A stretch of 19,713 nt of DNA from CALJUZ01 sp003387805 (GCA_937975235.1 CALJUZ010000202.1:1-19713), one strand, 5' to 3'; counted from the first letter of the stretch, positions 8,601 through 14,983 are shown. A program made the numbers and translations. Notes: generated by a model not told the origin, from the letters alone.

Positions 8601-8785
8601 AGACCGAAGCCCGTGACGTGGTGGCGTCGCTGGACTACACCTATCCGTTCGCCGAGGACTTCGAGTTCAAGCTGAGCGGCAAGTGGGGCTCGTCCACGGG
8701 CAACAACGAGGGCGCGTACGTGGACGGCAACTACTCCGACGGCTACTACGCCAGCGTGAAGGCCGGCCTCGGTCTGAAGTTCTAA
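5630..8785 (+). CDS. OmpM-like SLH-domain outer-membrane porin / tether protein
   Basis: A 1051-residue exported protein with four visible parts. Residues 1-24 form a Sec signal peptide ending PAFG. Residues about 26-81 form one SLH domain (FPDVPHDHWAYEAVEAL, EGYPDGTF, then TRYEMA). Residues about 82-455 are alanine/glutamate/arginine-rich helix, very likely coiled coil, with three copies of a 36-residue repeat. Residues about 460-1051 are alternating beta strands rich in Gly, Asp, Tyr and Thr, ending LGLKF; the final aromatic is the usual outer-membrane barrel signal. ATG 5630 is chosen because AGGGGG lies upstream and it starts the signal peptide; an in-frame TTG at 5612 is less likely. OmpM proteins of Negativicutes have this architecture and hold the outer membrane to peptidoglycan through SLH. 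The same role here is inferred from architecture. A strong terminator follows. Confidence 0.9.
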   Translation: MSKKGLALTLAALMVWAFAVPAFGQVEPFPDVPHDHWAYEAVEALRLAGLIEGYPDGTFSGERTFTRYEMAMVFSRILERLVAWLEGREALLISAATGEVIAALADEFSAELTEMGVDSADLAGVLAAMNARIQSLTAQVESLIAIANAAQAEAEAAAEAAARAEDRAYRARLAAESARSQASEASQVANRALAIAAMSVGLDEAELGAMSAQEAVEAAREAAARAAGVATGAAAEDARRALAEAETASERAYRARLAAQQARALAEEAKEIAERGAAIAEMAYYSEETQQALEAAEQASDRAYRARLAAEDARAQARQAREVAERALAIAEMAGPGALEEAVAAVQAVEQARQAVQRAQRLAAEAESAAMIADAKADLAREEAAASYSLAQEAYQLASDAMNEARRQGEMARAEAREALEAAQAADRLAFLALFTAEQALVRLDEVEPQVAELRARPVLGGEFRVDFEETHTSDPANGVPSDPRNYESSKIRDNSAFEASVALNATVEPAEDVVVTGGIKLASDVFGASTDTFELSNLYLSVTTPGVIRSAYFGSGVTAAQATQGFSKYVLHADGYGNPRGGAVVDTQLGDLSTRFVAARGADASDNIFGIASSLPLADGMNVGFSYAYTDAANRAAALQLHGETGGLAYDWTYALFRDETAIEGHLSTALGSLELGFDYYAVDASFGDGDTGSLGKELDYDEDGIEAGRTAYTLSAGLPFSFGKAVYEKGYDALLADPESDFTDYHLAGLEELNVLGFGLSGHFYVDQRDSDRKTQANRIEVSRTFELGLPVTFSFMQASANIEGWAGHADDPGWTTRSARSIGVAVNDYALTETVTVNAGYKTETNPISGSWTEPAQWISALTADDSEKFEIDKRDTISASVSLAATEALTLKAGFERAQHQTTHASLGEVDVARTTVDLGADYTLSMYGADVTLGYAYQTRTFSEPFAYDASPRSTYSVSVSRQLFGGTVDAAYKLITGRGTDSKAKTEARDVVASLDYTYPFAEDFEFKLSGKWGSSTGNNEGAYVDGNYSDGYYASVKAGLGLKF
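6119..6631 (+). repeat. Three degenerate 108-bp repeats encoding a 36-residue coiled-coil unit
   Basis: Three copies of a unit with the core RAYRARLAA and ending AIAEMA or AIAAMS lie at 6119-6226, 6371-6478 and 6524-6631 (protein residues 164-199, 248-283 and 299-334). The unit is A-S/E-D/E-RAYRARLAA, a variable QA/EEA stretch, then A-I-A. Copies are 84 and 51 residues apart, so the array is not strictly tandem. The DNA copies have diverged, which suggests old duplication that kept the protein pattern. Confidence 0.85.
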
Positions 8786-8818
8786 CGGCGGACCGACGGC
8801 TGCCGACGCAGCCTACAG

Positions 8819-8857
8819 CGGACCCCCGGCGGCCACTGCCCCGGGGGTCCGTTTTGT
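8819..8857 (+). terminator. Strong intrinsic terminator after the OmpM-like gene
   Basis: A perfect 11-bp stem, CGGACCCCCGG (8819-8829) and CCGGGGGTCCG (8841-8851), with an 11-base loop, is followed at once by TTTTGT. It lies 33 bases past the stop codon and has the full intrinsic terminator layout. Confidence 0.92.
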
Positions 8858-8918
8858 CTGGGCGCCCGCCGGGCCAGCCGGAGGCGGCCCGTGGGAAGAA
8901 GCAAGGGAGGGCGGAGCG

Positions 8919-9371
8919 GTGACCGAGGTGGTGGTGGCGGTGGACCCGGGCCGGGACAAGTGCGGCGTGGCCGTCGTGTCGGTCTCGGGGCAGGTGGAAG
9001 AGAAGGCGGTGGTGGAGGCCGGCCGTTTGGCGGCCTTTGTCAGCCGGATTCTGGCCGACCGGCGCTACCGCATCGCCGCCGTGGCCGTGGGCGACCGCAC
9101 CGCCACCGCCGCCGTGGTCGAACGGTTGAAGGCGGCGGGCGTCCCTGCGGAGCACATCTACTTGGTGGACGAGCACCGCTCCAGCGAGGTGGGCCGGCGC
9201 CGCTACTGGCGGGACAATCCGCCCCGGGGCTGGCGGCGGTTTATTCCCGTGGGCCTGCAGGTGCCGCCCGAGCCGTACGACGACTACGTGGCGGTGGAAC
9301 TGGCCTTCCGCTATTTGGCGTCCTCGGGGGCCGGGCCGGAAGAGGATGAAAAAAACGCGCGGCGAAAGTAA
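8919..9371 (+). CDS. RuvC/YqgF-fold (RNase H-like) nuclease-family protein
   Basis: A 150-residue cytoplasmic protein starting at GTG 8919, with GGGAGG at 8905-8910 placing the ribosome. The RNase H-like fold is indicated by three acidic motifs: AVDPGRDKCGVAV (7-19, catalytic D9), VDEHRSSE (83-90), matching the YqgF VDERxS motif, and DDYVAVELA (121-129), the C-terminal acidic helix. YqgF/RuvX proteins process pre-16S rRNA or cut branched DNA; this is a divergent relative of typical bacterial YqgF, so the exact activity is uncertain. It follows the strong terminator and precedes the second SLH porin by 56 bp, an odd location for an RNA/DNA enzyme. No clear promoter is seen in the 60 bases upstream. 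Confidence 0.78.
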   Translation: MTEVVVAVDPGRDKCGVAVVSVSGQVEEKAVVEAGRLAAFVSRILADRRYRIAAVAVGDRTATAAVVERLKAAGVPAEHIYLVDEHRSSEVGRRRYWRDNPPRGWRRFIPVGLQVPPEPYDDYVAVELAFRYLASSGAGPEEDEKNARRK

Positions 9372-9382
9372 ACGGAACCTAG

Positions 9383-9388
9383 TATAAT
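9383..9388 (+). promoter_or_regulatory. Candidate -10 element for the second SLH porin
   Basis: A perfect TATAAT (9383-9388) stands in an AT-rich pocket between the nuclease stop and the porin start, 45 bases before the ATG. No good TTGACA-like -35 lies 16-18 bases upstream, where the sequence is the GC-rich gene end. It may depend on an activator or a different sigma factor, or be chance. Confidence 0.35.
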
Positions 9389-9427
9389 TGGAATAGGATA
9401 CACATGGCACGGAGAGGAGGGGAAGCC

Positions 9428-11011
9428 ATGACGCGCCGATGCGCGGCCGGGTGCCGTCGTTTTGGTTCCGGACTTGGAGTTGCACTGGTCTTGGTCATCG
9501 TGTTGTGGGCGGCCGCCTCGCCGGCGGACGCCAATCCGTTCGGCGACGTGCCCGCGGGCCACTGGGCCTACGGCGCGCTGGAGCAGCTGGCCGACGCTTC
9601 GCTCATCGACGGCTACTCGTCGGGCTTTTTCACCGGCGCCCGGCGGCTGACGCGCTATGAGATGGCGCTGTCGGTGGCCGGCGCGCTGTCCCGGCTCAAG
9701 GGCGAGGAAACGCTGCTGGGCGGCGACGGCCAGTACGATTTGGACGGGCTCATCGCCGACTACAACCGGCGCCAGCCCCAGCGGCCCATCAGCCAGGCCG
9801 AAGGCGAGCTGCTGCGGGCGGTGGTGCAGGAGTTTCGCAGCGAGCTGTCCATGCTGGGCTACCACGTAGCGGCCGTTTCAGCTTCGCCTCCGGCGGCCGC
9901 TGGGGACCGCGGCGGGTACGTCCTGGACGGCTCCTTCGACGCGCTGGCCCGGCAGCGGCTGCTGGCGGCCCGCGGCGGGCAGGTGCGGCTGAGGACGCTG
10001 GACACGCCGTCGCTTTCCGGGGGCGCCTGGGGTGAAAGCCTCTGGCCGCCGGCGGCGGAGGAGCTGTCCCGGCGGGCTTCGCAGGTGTCCACCGCGGTCG
10101 CGCTGGGGCGCATCGGCTCCACGGTGCTCCTGGCCGAAACGCCGGAGTCCGCGTCCCGCGTCGAAGCGTGGGAACGGACCACCATGCCGCTGCTGGACGG
10201 CACCATCCACTTGTCCGAGTACACGCTGCCCGGCACGGCCTTGGAGCATGCGGTGGCCCGGGCGGAACTGCTGACGCTGTGGCCGGTCACGGAAACGGTG
10301 GTGGGCGTGGAGGCCGTGTCCGTGACGCCGTACTTGTCGCTGAGCGGCCAGCGGGCGCAGCGCACCGGTCTCACCGTGGACACCGGCGCGACCGAAGTGT
10401 GGGCTACGGTGCTGCTGGGCGAAGACGTGGCCCTGGAGGGCAGCGTGCGCACGGTGGAACCCGGCTTCCCCGCCGACGGCGAGGCCGTGGGCATCGGCCT
10501 GACCGTCCGCTTCGGGGACGTGCTCCTGAGCACGGGCCGGGATTTCGTGCACTGGTCCGAGGCCGACAACCCGGACGAAGTGACCACGCTGGCGCTGGAG
10601 TACAGCCTGGCCGAGCAGGCCCGGGTGCGGGCGGGCTGGCAGACCGTCAGCGACACGCGCTCCCGGACCAGCGTGGACCTGAACGTGCCGGTTCCCCAGG
10701 GCGCGCTGCACTTGGGGGTGGCCTACGAGGGCAAGCGCGATGAAGAGGCGGGCCGCATCTCCATGACGACGCTGACCATGGCGGGCCTGGACTTGCGGGT
10801 GGCGGCCAACGCCGAAGCCCGGGCGGCCTTCGCGCTGCAGGATTCGGAAAAGGGACGCGAGCGGACCACAAGCTTAGGGCTGCGCTACAGCCTCAGCCCG
10901 GAGGCGGCTCTGACGCTGGGCTACAAGTTCATCAACTTCAGCGGTATGAGCCAGGAGGACGAGTCCCGTCCCGAAAACGTCACCACGGCCGAGTTCACCA
11001 TTCGCTTCTAG
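9428..11011 (+). CDS. SLH-domain outer-membrane porin, short form without long coiled coil
   Basis: A 527-residue exported protein. A signal peptide spans residues 1-35 (basic start, VALVLVIVLWAAA core, cleavage after ADA). One SLH domain follows (about 37-90: FGDVPAGHWAYGALEQL, then LTRYEMAL). About 60 residues of helix and linker come next, then a long beta-rich region (about 160-527) ending TIRF; the last residue is phenylalanine as in outer-membrane barrels. ATG 9428 is chosen because GGAGAGGAGGGG lies directly upstream, while the in-frame ATG 9404 has a weak site. It resembles the OmpM-like protein in SLH and barrel logic but lacks the 370-residue helical stalk. It probably forms a pore anchored close to the wall, by inference. 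The exported protein at 11065 follows after 53 bp. Confidence 0.85.
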   Translation: MTRRCAAGCRRFGSGLGVALVLVIVLWAAASPADANPFGDVPAGHWAYGALEQLADASLIDGYSSGFFTGARRLTRYEMALSVAGALSRLKGEETLLGGDGQYDLDGLIADYNRRQPQRPISQAEGELLRAVVQEFRSELSMLGYHVAAVSASPPAAAGDRGGYVLDGSFDALARQRLLAARGGQVRLRTLDTPSLSGGAWGESLWPPAAEELSRRASQVSTAVALGRIGSTVLLAETPESASRVEAWERTTMPLLDGTIHLSEYTLPGTALEHAVARAELLTLWPVTETVVGVEAVSVTPYLSLSGQRAQRTGLTVDTGATEVWATVLLGEDVALEGSVRTVEPGFPADGEAVGIGLTVRFGDVLLSTGRDFVHWSEADNPDEVTTLALEYSLAEQARVRAGWQTVSDTRSRTSVDLNVPVPQGALHLGVAYEGKRDEEAGRISMTTLTMAGLDLRVAANAEARAAFALQDSEKGRERTTSLGLRYSLSPEAALTLGYKFINFSGMSQEDESRPENVTTAEFTIRF

Positions 11012-11064
11012 ACCACGACGGTTAAGCAGCCGTGCACGATATTGCTTGCGGGAGGCTGGCGCAC

Positions 11065-11985
11065 ATGCGAAAGACGACGGCATTTCTCCTGGCGTGCCTC
11101 ATGACCTTTCTGACGACGGCGGGCGCTTTGGCCCAGGACAACTCCCTGCCGGGCATGCTGGCCGCGGCCGAGCGGGCGCTGTACGGCAACGAGCGCTCCG
11201 GCTCGCTGCTGGAACGGGTGGCCCGGCTGGAGCAGGACGTGTACGGCCGCGAGCAGCCGGGGGCGCTGCTGACCCGTACGCAAAATCTGTATTCGTTCCT
11301 GACCGGCGCGGCGGGAGGCGGCGCGTCGGTGGTCGTGCAGCTGAACGTGGTCGAGTACATGGTGTTCCAGCGCCTCACCACCGGTGTGGGCCTGGTGCAG
11401 CGCATCGAGGAGCTGGAGCGCGGCATTTTGGGCGCGACGCAGCAAAATTTGCCGCTGTTTGAGCGGGTGCGCTCGCTGGTGGAGGTCGTCTGGCCCAGCG
11501 GGCAGCTCAACGTGCAGCCCGTCCGCGTCCCGGCGGAAACGCTGGTGAAGGTGCGCCTTTTGAGCGAGCTGAACTCGGCCACCAACCAGGTGGGCGACCG
11601 GGTGCGCTACCGCGTCGTGGAGGACGTGATGGTGGACGGGCGCATCGCCATCCCCGCCGGCGCCGAAGGCGAAGGACGGGTGACGGCCGTGCAGAAGGCC
11701 CGGCCCTTCGGCCAGGCGGGCCGGGTGGAGGTGGACTGGGGCTCCGCGACCACTTTTGACGGTTCCGCGGTGCGGTTCAACGTATCCGAGCGGGCGGCCC
11801 GGCAAAACCAGGAGCTGGCCGTGGCGGCCAGCGTGGCGGGCCTCATGATCCTGGGGCCCATCGGCTTGGCGGGCGGCTTCCTGGTGCAGGGCCAGGAGCA
11901 CATCGTGCCGGTAGGCACCGAGTTTTTCGTCGAGGTGGCGCGGGCCGCGGAAGTGCTGGGCCTGTCGCTGACGCCGGTGCGGTAG
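11065..11985 (+). CDS. Exported protein of unknown function with short YG-type repeats
   Basis: A 306-residue protein with a signal peptide (1-23, cleavage near ALA-Q). ATG 11065 is preferred over an in-frame GTG at 11032 because GGGAGG (11050-11055) and the signal peptide both fit it. The N-terminal half has about 21-residue repeats of the form ERALYGNERSGSLLERVARL, at residues 36-56, 56-77 and, more degenerate, 117-138. A beta-rich domain (about 150-245) has IPAGAEGEGRVTAV, seen in many secreted beta-sandwich proteins. A hydrophobic glycine-rich segment lies at 251-275. I do not recognise the family. It is probably co-transcribed with the SLH porin and ends at the terminator at 12050, so a periplasmic or envelope role is likely. 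Confidence 0.75.
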   Translation: MRKTTAFLLACLMTFLTTAGALAQDNSLPGMLAAAERALYGNERSGSLLERVARLEQDVYGREQPGALLTRTQNLYSFLTGAAGGGASVVVQLNVVEYMVFQRLTTGVGLVQRIEELERGILGATQQNLPLFERVRSLVEVVWPSGQLNVQPVRVPAETLVKVRLLSELNSATNQVGDRVRYRVVEDVMVDGRIAIPAGAEGEGRVTAVQKARPFGQAGRVEVDWGSATTFDGSAVRFNVSERAARQNQELAVAASVAGLMILGPIGLAGGFLVQGQEHIVPVGTEFFVEVARAAEVLGLSLTPVR

Positions 11986-12037
11986 GCGCTCCGTCTCGGG
12001 CGGGAGCGGGCCCACGGCCACCGGCCACCAGCGGAAG

Positions 12038-12089
12038 AAAACACACTGCGGCCGGCGGTCCTGGACGAGGGCTGCCGGCCTTGTCGTTT
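12038..12089. terminator. Bidirectional terminator between convergent genes
   Basis: The stem GGCCGGC (12050-12056) / GCCGGCC (12074-12080) extends inward by four more pairs, two of them G-U, to an 11-bp hairpin with a 9-base loop. On the plus strand it is followed by TTGTCGTTT. On the minus strand it is followed by a T-rich TGTGTTTTCTT (12037-12047 complement). It can therefore serve both the exported-protein gene and the convergent XRE gene. Confidence 0.75.
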
Positions 12090-12163
12090 CGCCGGTGGTG
12101 CAGTTGGGGGAAAAGGGGACAGCGTATTGAGCGTCTTGGCGGCAAGCAGGCCACGGCGTGCCG

Positions 12164-12610
12164 TCAGCTGACGGCGCTGCCGGCCGGGCGGCGGCGGCTG
12201 GCGGGCCGGGCTTCGATGTACGCGTTGCGGATGGCCCGGTGGACGATTTGCACCAGCTCGTCCCGGCTCTTGCCGCGATCGGTGGACAGCAGCCCCGCCG
12301 TGAGCAGCTGGTCCACGGTGTGCTCCGCCATGGCCCGGGTGATGTCTTCCACCGCGGCGTGCGGCAGCGCCCGCTCGGGCCACTGGGAGCCGGACGGCGG
12401 CTCGGCGTCGCCCGCGAGGAAATACGAGACGGGCTTCTCCAGGGCGTCGGCCAGGGCCTGCAGCGTGGGCAGAGACGGCGTGCGCAGGCCGCGCTCCAGG
12501 TCCGAGATGTACGGCTGGGACTTGCCGATGCGGCGCGCGAGTTCCGTGCCGGACAACCCCAGCTCCATCCTGGACTCTCGAATGCGCCGACCCAGCTCCT
12601 GCTTGAACAT
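12164..12610 (-). CDS. XRE-family helix-turn-helix transcriptional regulator
   Basis: A 148-residue DNA-binding protein. The start ATG at 12610 is set by a perfect AAGGAGGA Shine-Dalgarno; a longer frame begins at 12748 but crosses the probable promoter. Residues 7-65 form a typical Cro/CI-type HTH: LGRRIRESRMELGLSGTELA, then SQPYISDLERGLRTPSLPTL with the recognition helix, then LADALEKPVSYFL. The C-terminal part (about 85-135) is helical, has no recognised ligand domain and may dimerise. Its targets are unknown; auto-regulation and control of the divergent ParB gene through the shared intergenic region are plausible. It resembles SinR-like regulators only in the HTH, so no specific name is justified. 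Confidence 0.9.
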   Translation of the reverse strand: MFKQELGRRIRESRMELGLSGTELARRIGKSQPYISDLERGLRTPSLPTLQALADALEKPVSYFLAGDAEPPSGSQWPERALPHAAVEDITRAMAEHTVDQLLTAGLLSTDRGKSRDELVQIVHRAIRNAYIEARPASRRRPAGSAVS

Positions 12611-12710
12611 GGAAAATCCTCCTTCGCCGACCCGGCCGCGCTGTTGCGGGGCCGCTGGCGGCCGTTGGCCGCTGGACCACTGGCTGGTCAATGTGGAATG
12701 ATTATGTAAA

Positions 12711-12719
12711 AGTATATCA
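12711..12719 (-). promoter_or_regulatory. Extended -10 promoter of the XRE gene
   Basis: On the minus strand the sequence reads TGATATACT, an extended -10 (TG-n-TATACT) in an AT-rich island. The -35 is poor, as is common with extended -10 promoters. It would start transcription about 90 bases before the XRE start codon. Confidence 0.42.
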
Positions 12720-12731
12720 CAACTTGTCCCT

Positions 12732-12759
12732 GAAGGAAACACGTTCAATGTCGTAGAAG
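12732..12759 (+). promoter_or_regulatory. Possible sigma-H-like promoter for parB
   Basis: GAAGGAAAC (12732-12740) is followed by a GAAG at 12756-12759, giving AGGA-N18-GAAG, one base off the sigma-H -10 core GAAT. It lies about 70 bases before the TTG start of the ParB gene. The match is degenerate and could be chance. Confidence 0.22.
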
Positions 12760-12832
12760 TCGATGTTCAAGCTCGGCGCTTTTCGGACGTTTCCGCGTTG
12801 GCGCTGTTTTCGTCGCACGGGAGGGAACGCGT

Positions 12833-13777
12833 TTGCAGCTGGTGACGCTGCCTTTGGAACGCATCCGGCAGCATCCCCGTCAGGCCCGGGGCTTGCGCAG
12901 CCTGGACAGCGTGGCGAACCTCAGCGCGTCCATCAACGAAGTGGGCCTGCTGCACCCCGTCATCGTGCAGCGGGACGGCGACGGCTACCGTCTCGTCGCG
13001 GGCTACCGGCGCCTTCTGGCCGCGGCCCGTGCCGGCAAGACCGAAATTCCGGCCCTGGTGCTGTCCGGTCCGGCGGACGCCCTGCAAGTGCAGCTCGCGG
13101 AAAACCTGCAGCGGGAAGATTTGAACCCGCTGGAGCGGGCCATGGCGGTCCAGGCGTTTATGGAGGAGCAGCAGCTGTCCGTGCGGGCGGCCGCGCAAAA
13201 ACTGGGCATTCCGCGGACGACGCTGACGGACTGGCTGGACATTCTGGCCGTGGAGGAACGCTTCCAGCGGGCGGTGGTGGACAACTTCGAGGGCGGCGAC
13301 TCGCCCATGACCATCTCGCATCTGGCGGAAGCCCGGGCGCTGGCGGCCACCATGAACTCGCCGGGTCTGGCCACGGCGCTGCTGGACGCGGTGCTGGTCT
13401 ACAATCTCACGAAAGCCGAGACGCGCGCGGTGGCGCGCCTGGTGCGGGAACACCGGGACCTTTCCATCCGCGACGCCGTGCGGGCGGTGCGGCCCCATCC
13501 CGATGAAGTGGGCCGGGAGGAGGAGGCCGCGGCCGAGCTGCCGCCCGATCAGCGCAACCTGGCCCAGCTGGTGCGGGCCATGGACCAGTCCGCGGCGGCC
13601 CTGAGGCGGCTGCAGCATCTCTCGTCCCGGCATCTCACCGCGGAGCAGCGGGAGCAGCTCATCGAGCGGTTCCGGCAAGTCCACGCCATGACCGGGGAAG
13701 CGCTGGAGCGGCTGACCCGCCCGGTGGAAGAACCCAAGGGCCGGGCGAAAGGGAAGCGCCGCCGCCGGGTCGTGTAG
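12833..13777 (+). CDS. ParB/Spo0J-family DNA-binding protein
   Basis: A 314-residue protein starting at TTG 12833, with GGGAGGG about 7 bases upstream; LVTLPLERIRQHPRQARG is the usual ParB N-terminus. Residues 3-96 form the ParB CTPase/clamp domain, with AGYRRLLAA (56-64, in place of the common GERRxRA) and AENLQREDLNPLE (89-101). A central HTH follows (about 114-136: LSVRAAAQKLGIPRTTLTDWL), and helices extend to about 290 before a basic tail (KGRAKGKRRRR). ParB proteins load on parS and spread to condense origins or plasmids. No ParA gene is adjacent, and the neighbours are an XRE regulator and a dehydrogenase. It may therefore be a second chromosomal paralogue (Noc-like or regulatory) rather than the soj-spo0J pair. 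I saw no parS consensus nearby. Confidence 0.88.
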   Translation: MQLVTLPLERIRQHPRQARGLRSLDSVANLSASINEVGLLHPVIVQRDGDGYRLVAGYRRLLAAARAGKTEIPALVLSGPADALQVQLAENLQREDLNPLERAMAVQAFMEEQQLSVRAAAQKLGIPRTTLTDWLDILAVEERFQRAVVDNFEGGDSPMTISHLAEARALAATMNSPGLATALLDAVLVYNLTKAETRAVARLVREHRDLSIRDAVRAVRPHPDEVGREEEAAAELPPDQRNLAQLVRAMDQSAAALRRLQHLSSRHLTAEQREQLIERFRQVHAMTGEALERLTRPVEEPKGRAKGKRRRRVV

Positions 13778-13891
13778 CGCCCGCTCGTTCCCCGTACTCC
13801 TCAGCATCCTTCACGTCCCGTCAACGAACAGCCGTATCATCCACGTACCGCCGCAGGCCGCGGCGTGTGCGCCCCATGTTGGCCCACCGTC

Positions 13892-13919
13892 CCGCCGGCC
13901 GCAGGCGCCCGGCCGGCGG
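13892..13919. repeat. Perfect 10-bp inverted repeat (first of two hairpins)
   Basis: CCGCCGGCCG (13892-13901) and CGGCCGGCGG (13910-13919) form a perfect stem with an 8-base loop. It lies in the gap between parB and the dehydrogenase, 31 bases before a second large hairpin. No T-run follows on either strand. Confidence 0.7.
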
Positions 13920-13950
13920 CCGCCGGGCTCCCGCGCGCCCGCACCGCCGG

Positions 13951-13993
13951 AATCCGGCCGGTGCCGCCTTGGGAGCGGACCGGCCGGATTTGG
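13951..13993 (+). terminator. Long 16-bp hairpin upstream of the dehydrogenase (terminator or attenuator)
   Basis: AATCCGGCCGGT (13951-13962) pairs perfectly with ACCGGCCGGATT (13979-13990). CCGC/GCGG (13964-13967 and 13975-13978) continues the stem past a single bulged G, closing on a 7-base loop. Only TTT follows the stem before G-rich sequence. It may terminate parB transcription or act as an attenuator 60 bases before the next start codon. Confidence 0.5.
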
Positions 13994-14050
13994 GGCGCCG
14001 GCAGGAGTTGAGGCGACCGGCAGGGAAGCGGTGGGCCGGAGGTGCACGGC

Positions 14051-14983
14051 ATGACGGAGCAAGCCATTCGGAAGGTCGGATTCATCGGACTGGGCATTAT
14101 GGGCCGCTCCATGGCGGCCAACCTGGTGAAGGCGGGCTTTGACGTGACGGTATGGAACCGCACGGCGGCCCGCATGCAGCCGCTGCTGGAGATGGGCGCG
14201 CGGGGCGCCTCGTCGCCCCGCGCCGTCGCGGAAGCGTCCGAGGCGGTCATTACCATCGTCACCGACTCCGACGACGTGGAGCAGGTGCTGTTCGGCCCGG
14301 AGGGCGCAGCCCACGGCGCCCGGCCCGGGACGGTGGTCATCGACATGAGCACCATTTCGCCCGAAAGGACGCGGCGGATGGCGGAGCGGCTGGCGGAAAA
14401 GGACGTCCACATGCTGGACGCGCCGGTGACCGGCGGCGACGTGGGCGCCCGGGACGGCACCCTTTCCATTATGGTGGGCGGGGACGAAGGCGTTTTCCGC
14501 CGCTGCCTGCCGATTTTCGAAGCCATGGGCCGCCACATCGTGCACGTGGGGCCCAGCGGCGCGGGCCAGACGGTGAAGCTGTGCAATCAGGTCATCGTCG
14601 CGCTGAACCTGCTGGCCATGGGCGAAGGGCTGGCCTTCGCAGCCAAAGCCGGCGTGGACCTGGAGAAAATGCTGTCCGTCGTGCAGAAGGGTGCGGCGGG
14701 CTCGTGGGCGCTGGACAATCTCGCGCCCCGGGTGCTGCGGGGGGACTACGCGCCGGGCTTTATGGTGAAGCTGCAGCAGAAGGACTTGCGGCTGGCACTG
14801 GAGGCCGCGGCCGGGATGAACCTGCCCCTGCTGGGCACCAGCCTGGTGCAGCAGCTGCTGCGGAGCGTGCAGGCCTACGGCGGCGATGACGACGGCACGC
14901 AGGCCATCGTCACGGCGCTGGAGCGCGTGGGCAACTTCCGCTTGCGGGGGTCGGCCGACGAGCGACCTAGGGAGAATAAATAG
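14051..14983 (+). CDS. NAD(P)-binding beta-hydroxyacid dehydrogenase (3-hydroxyisobutyrate / tartronate semialdehyde reductase family)
   Basis: A 310-residue oxidoreductase. ATG 14051 is preferred because GGAGGTG (14037-14043) sits 7 bases upstream; an in-frame GTG at 14042 lies inside that site. The N-terminal Rossmann domain has VGFIGLGIMGRSMAANL (9-25, GxGxxG), the substrate loop is DAPVTGGDVGARDGTL (123-138), and the catalytic lysine is K176 in GQTVKLCNQ. KDL near 244 is the C-terminal family signature. It oxidises or reduces small beta-hydroxy or semialdehyde acids (3-hydroxyisobutyrate, tartronate semialdehyde, succinate semialdehyde), and the exact substrate cannot be read from sequence. 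No pathway genes are beside it. The last bases and the gap after it are abruptly AT-rich. Confidence 0.9.
   Translation: MTEQAIRKVGFIGLGIMGRSMAANLVKAGFDVTVWNRTAARMQPLLEMGARGASSPRAVAEASEAVITIVTDSDDVEQVLFGPEGAAHGARPGTVVIDMSTISPERTRRMAERLAEKDVHMLDAPVTGGDVGARDGTLSIMVGGDEGVFRRCLPIFEAMGRHIVHVGPSGAGQTVKLCNQVIVALNLLAMGEGLAFAAKAGVDLEKMLSVVQKGAAGSWALDNLAPRVLRGDYAPGFMVKLQQKDLRLALEAAAGMNLPLLGTSLVQQLLRSVQAYGGDDDGTQAIVTALERVGNFRLRGSADERPRENK

Noticed and set aside
12720..12760. parS-like site near parB
   Set aside because: GAAACACGTTC shares only a few bases with the TGTTTCACGTGAAACA consensus and is not a full palindrome.
14003..14028. AGGA-N18-GAAG pattern upstream of the dehydrogenase
   Set aside because: A start from it would fall at or beyond the Shine-Dalgarno at 14037, leaving no usable leader.
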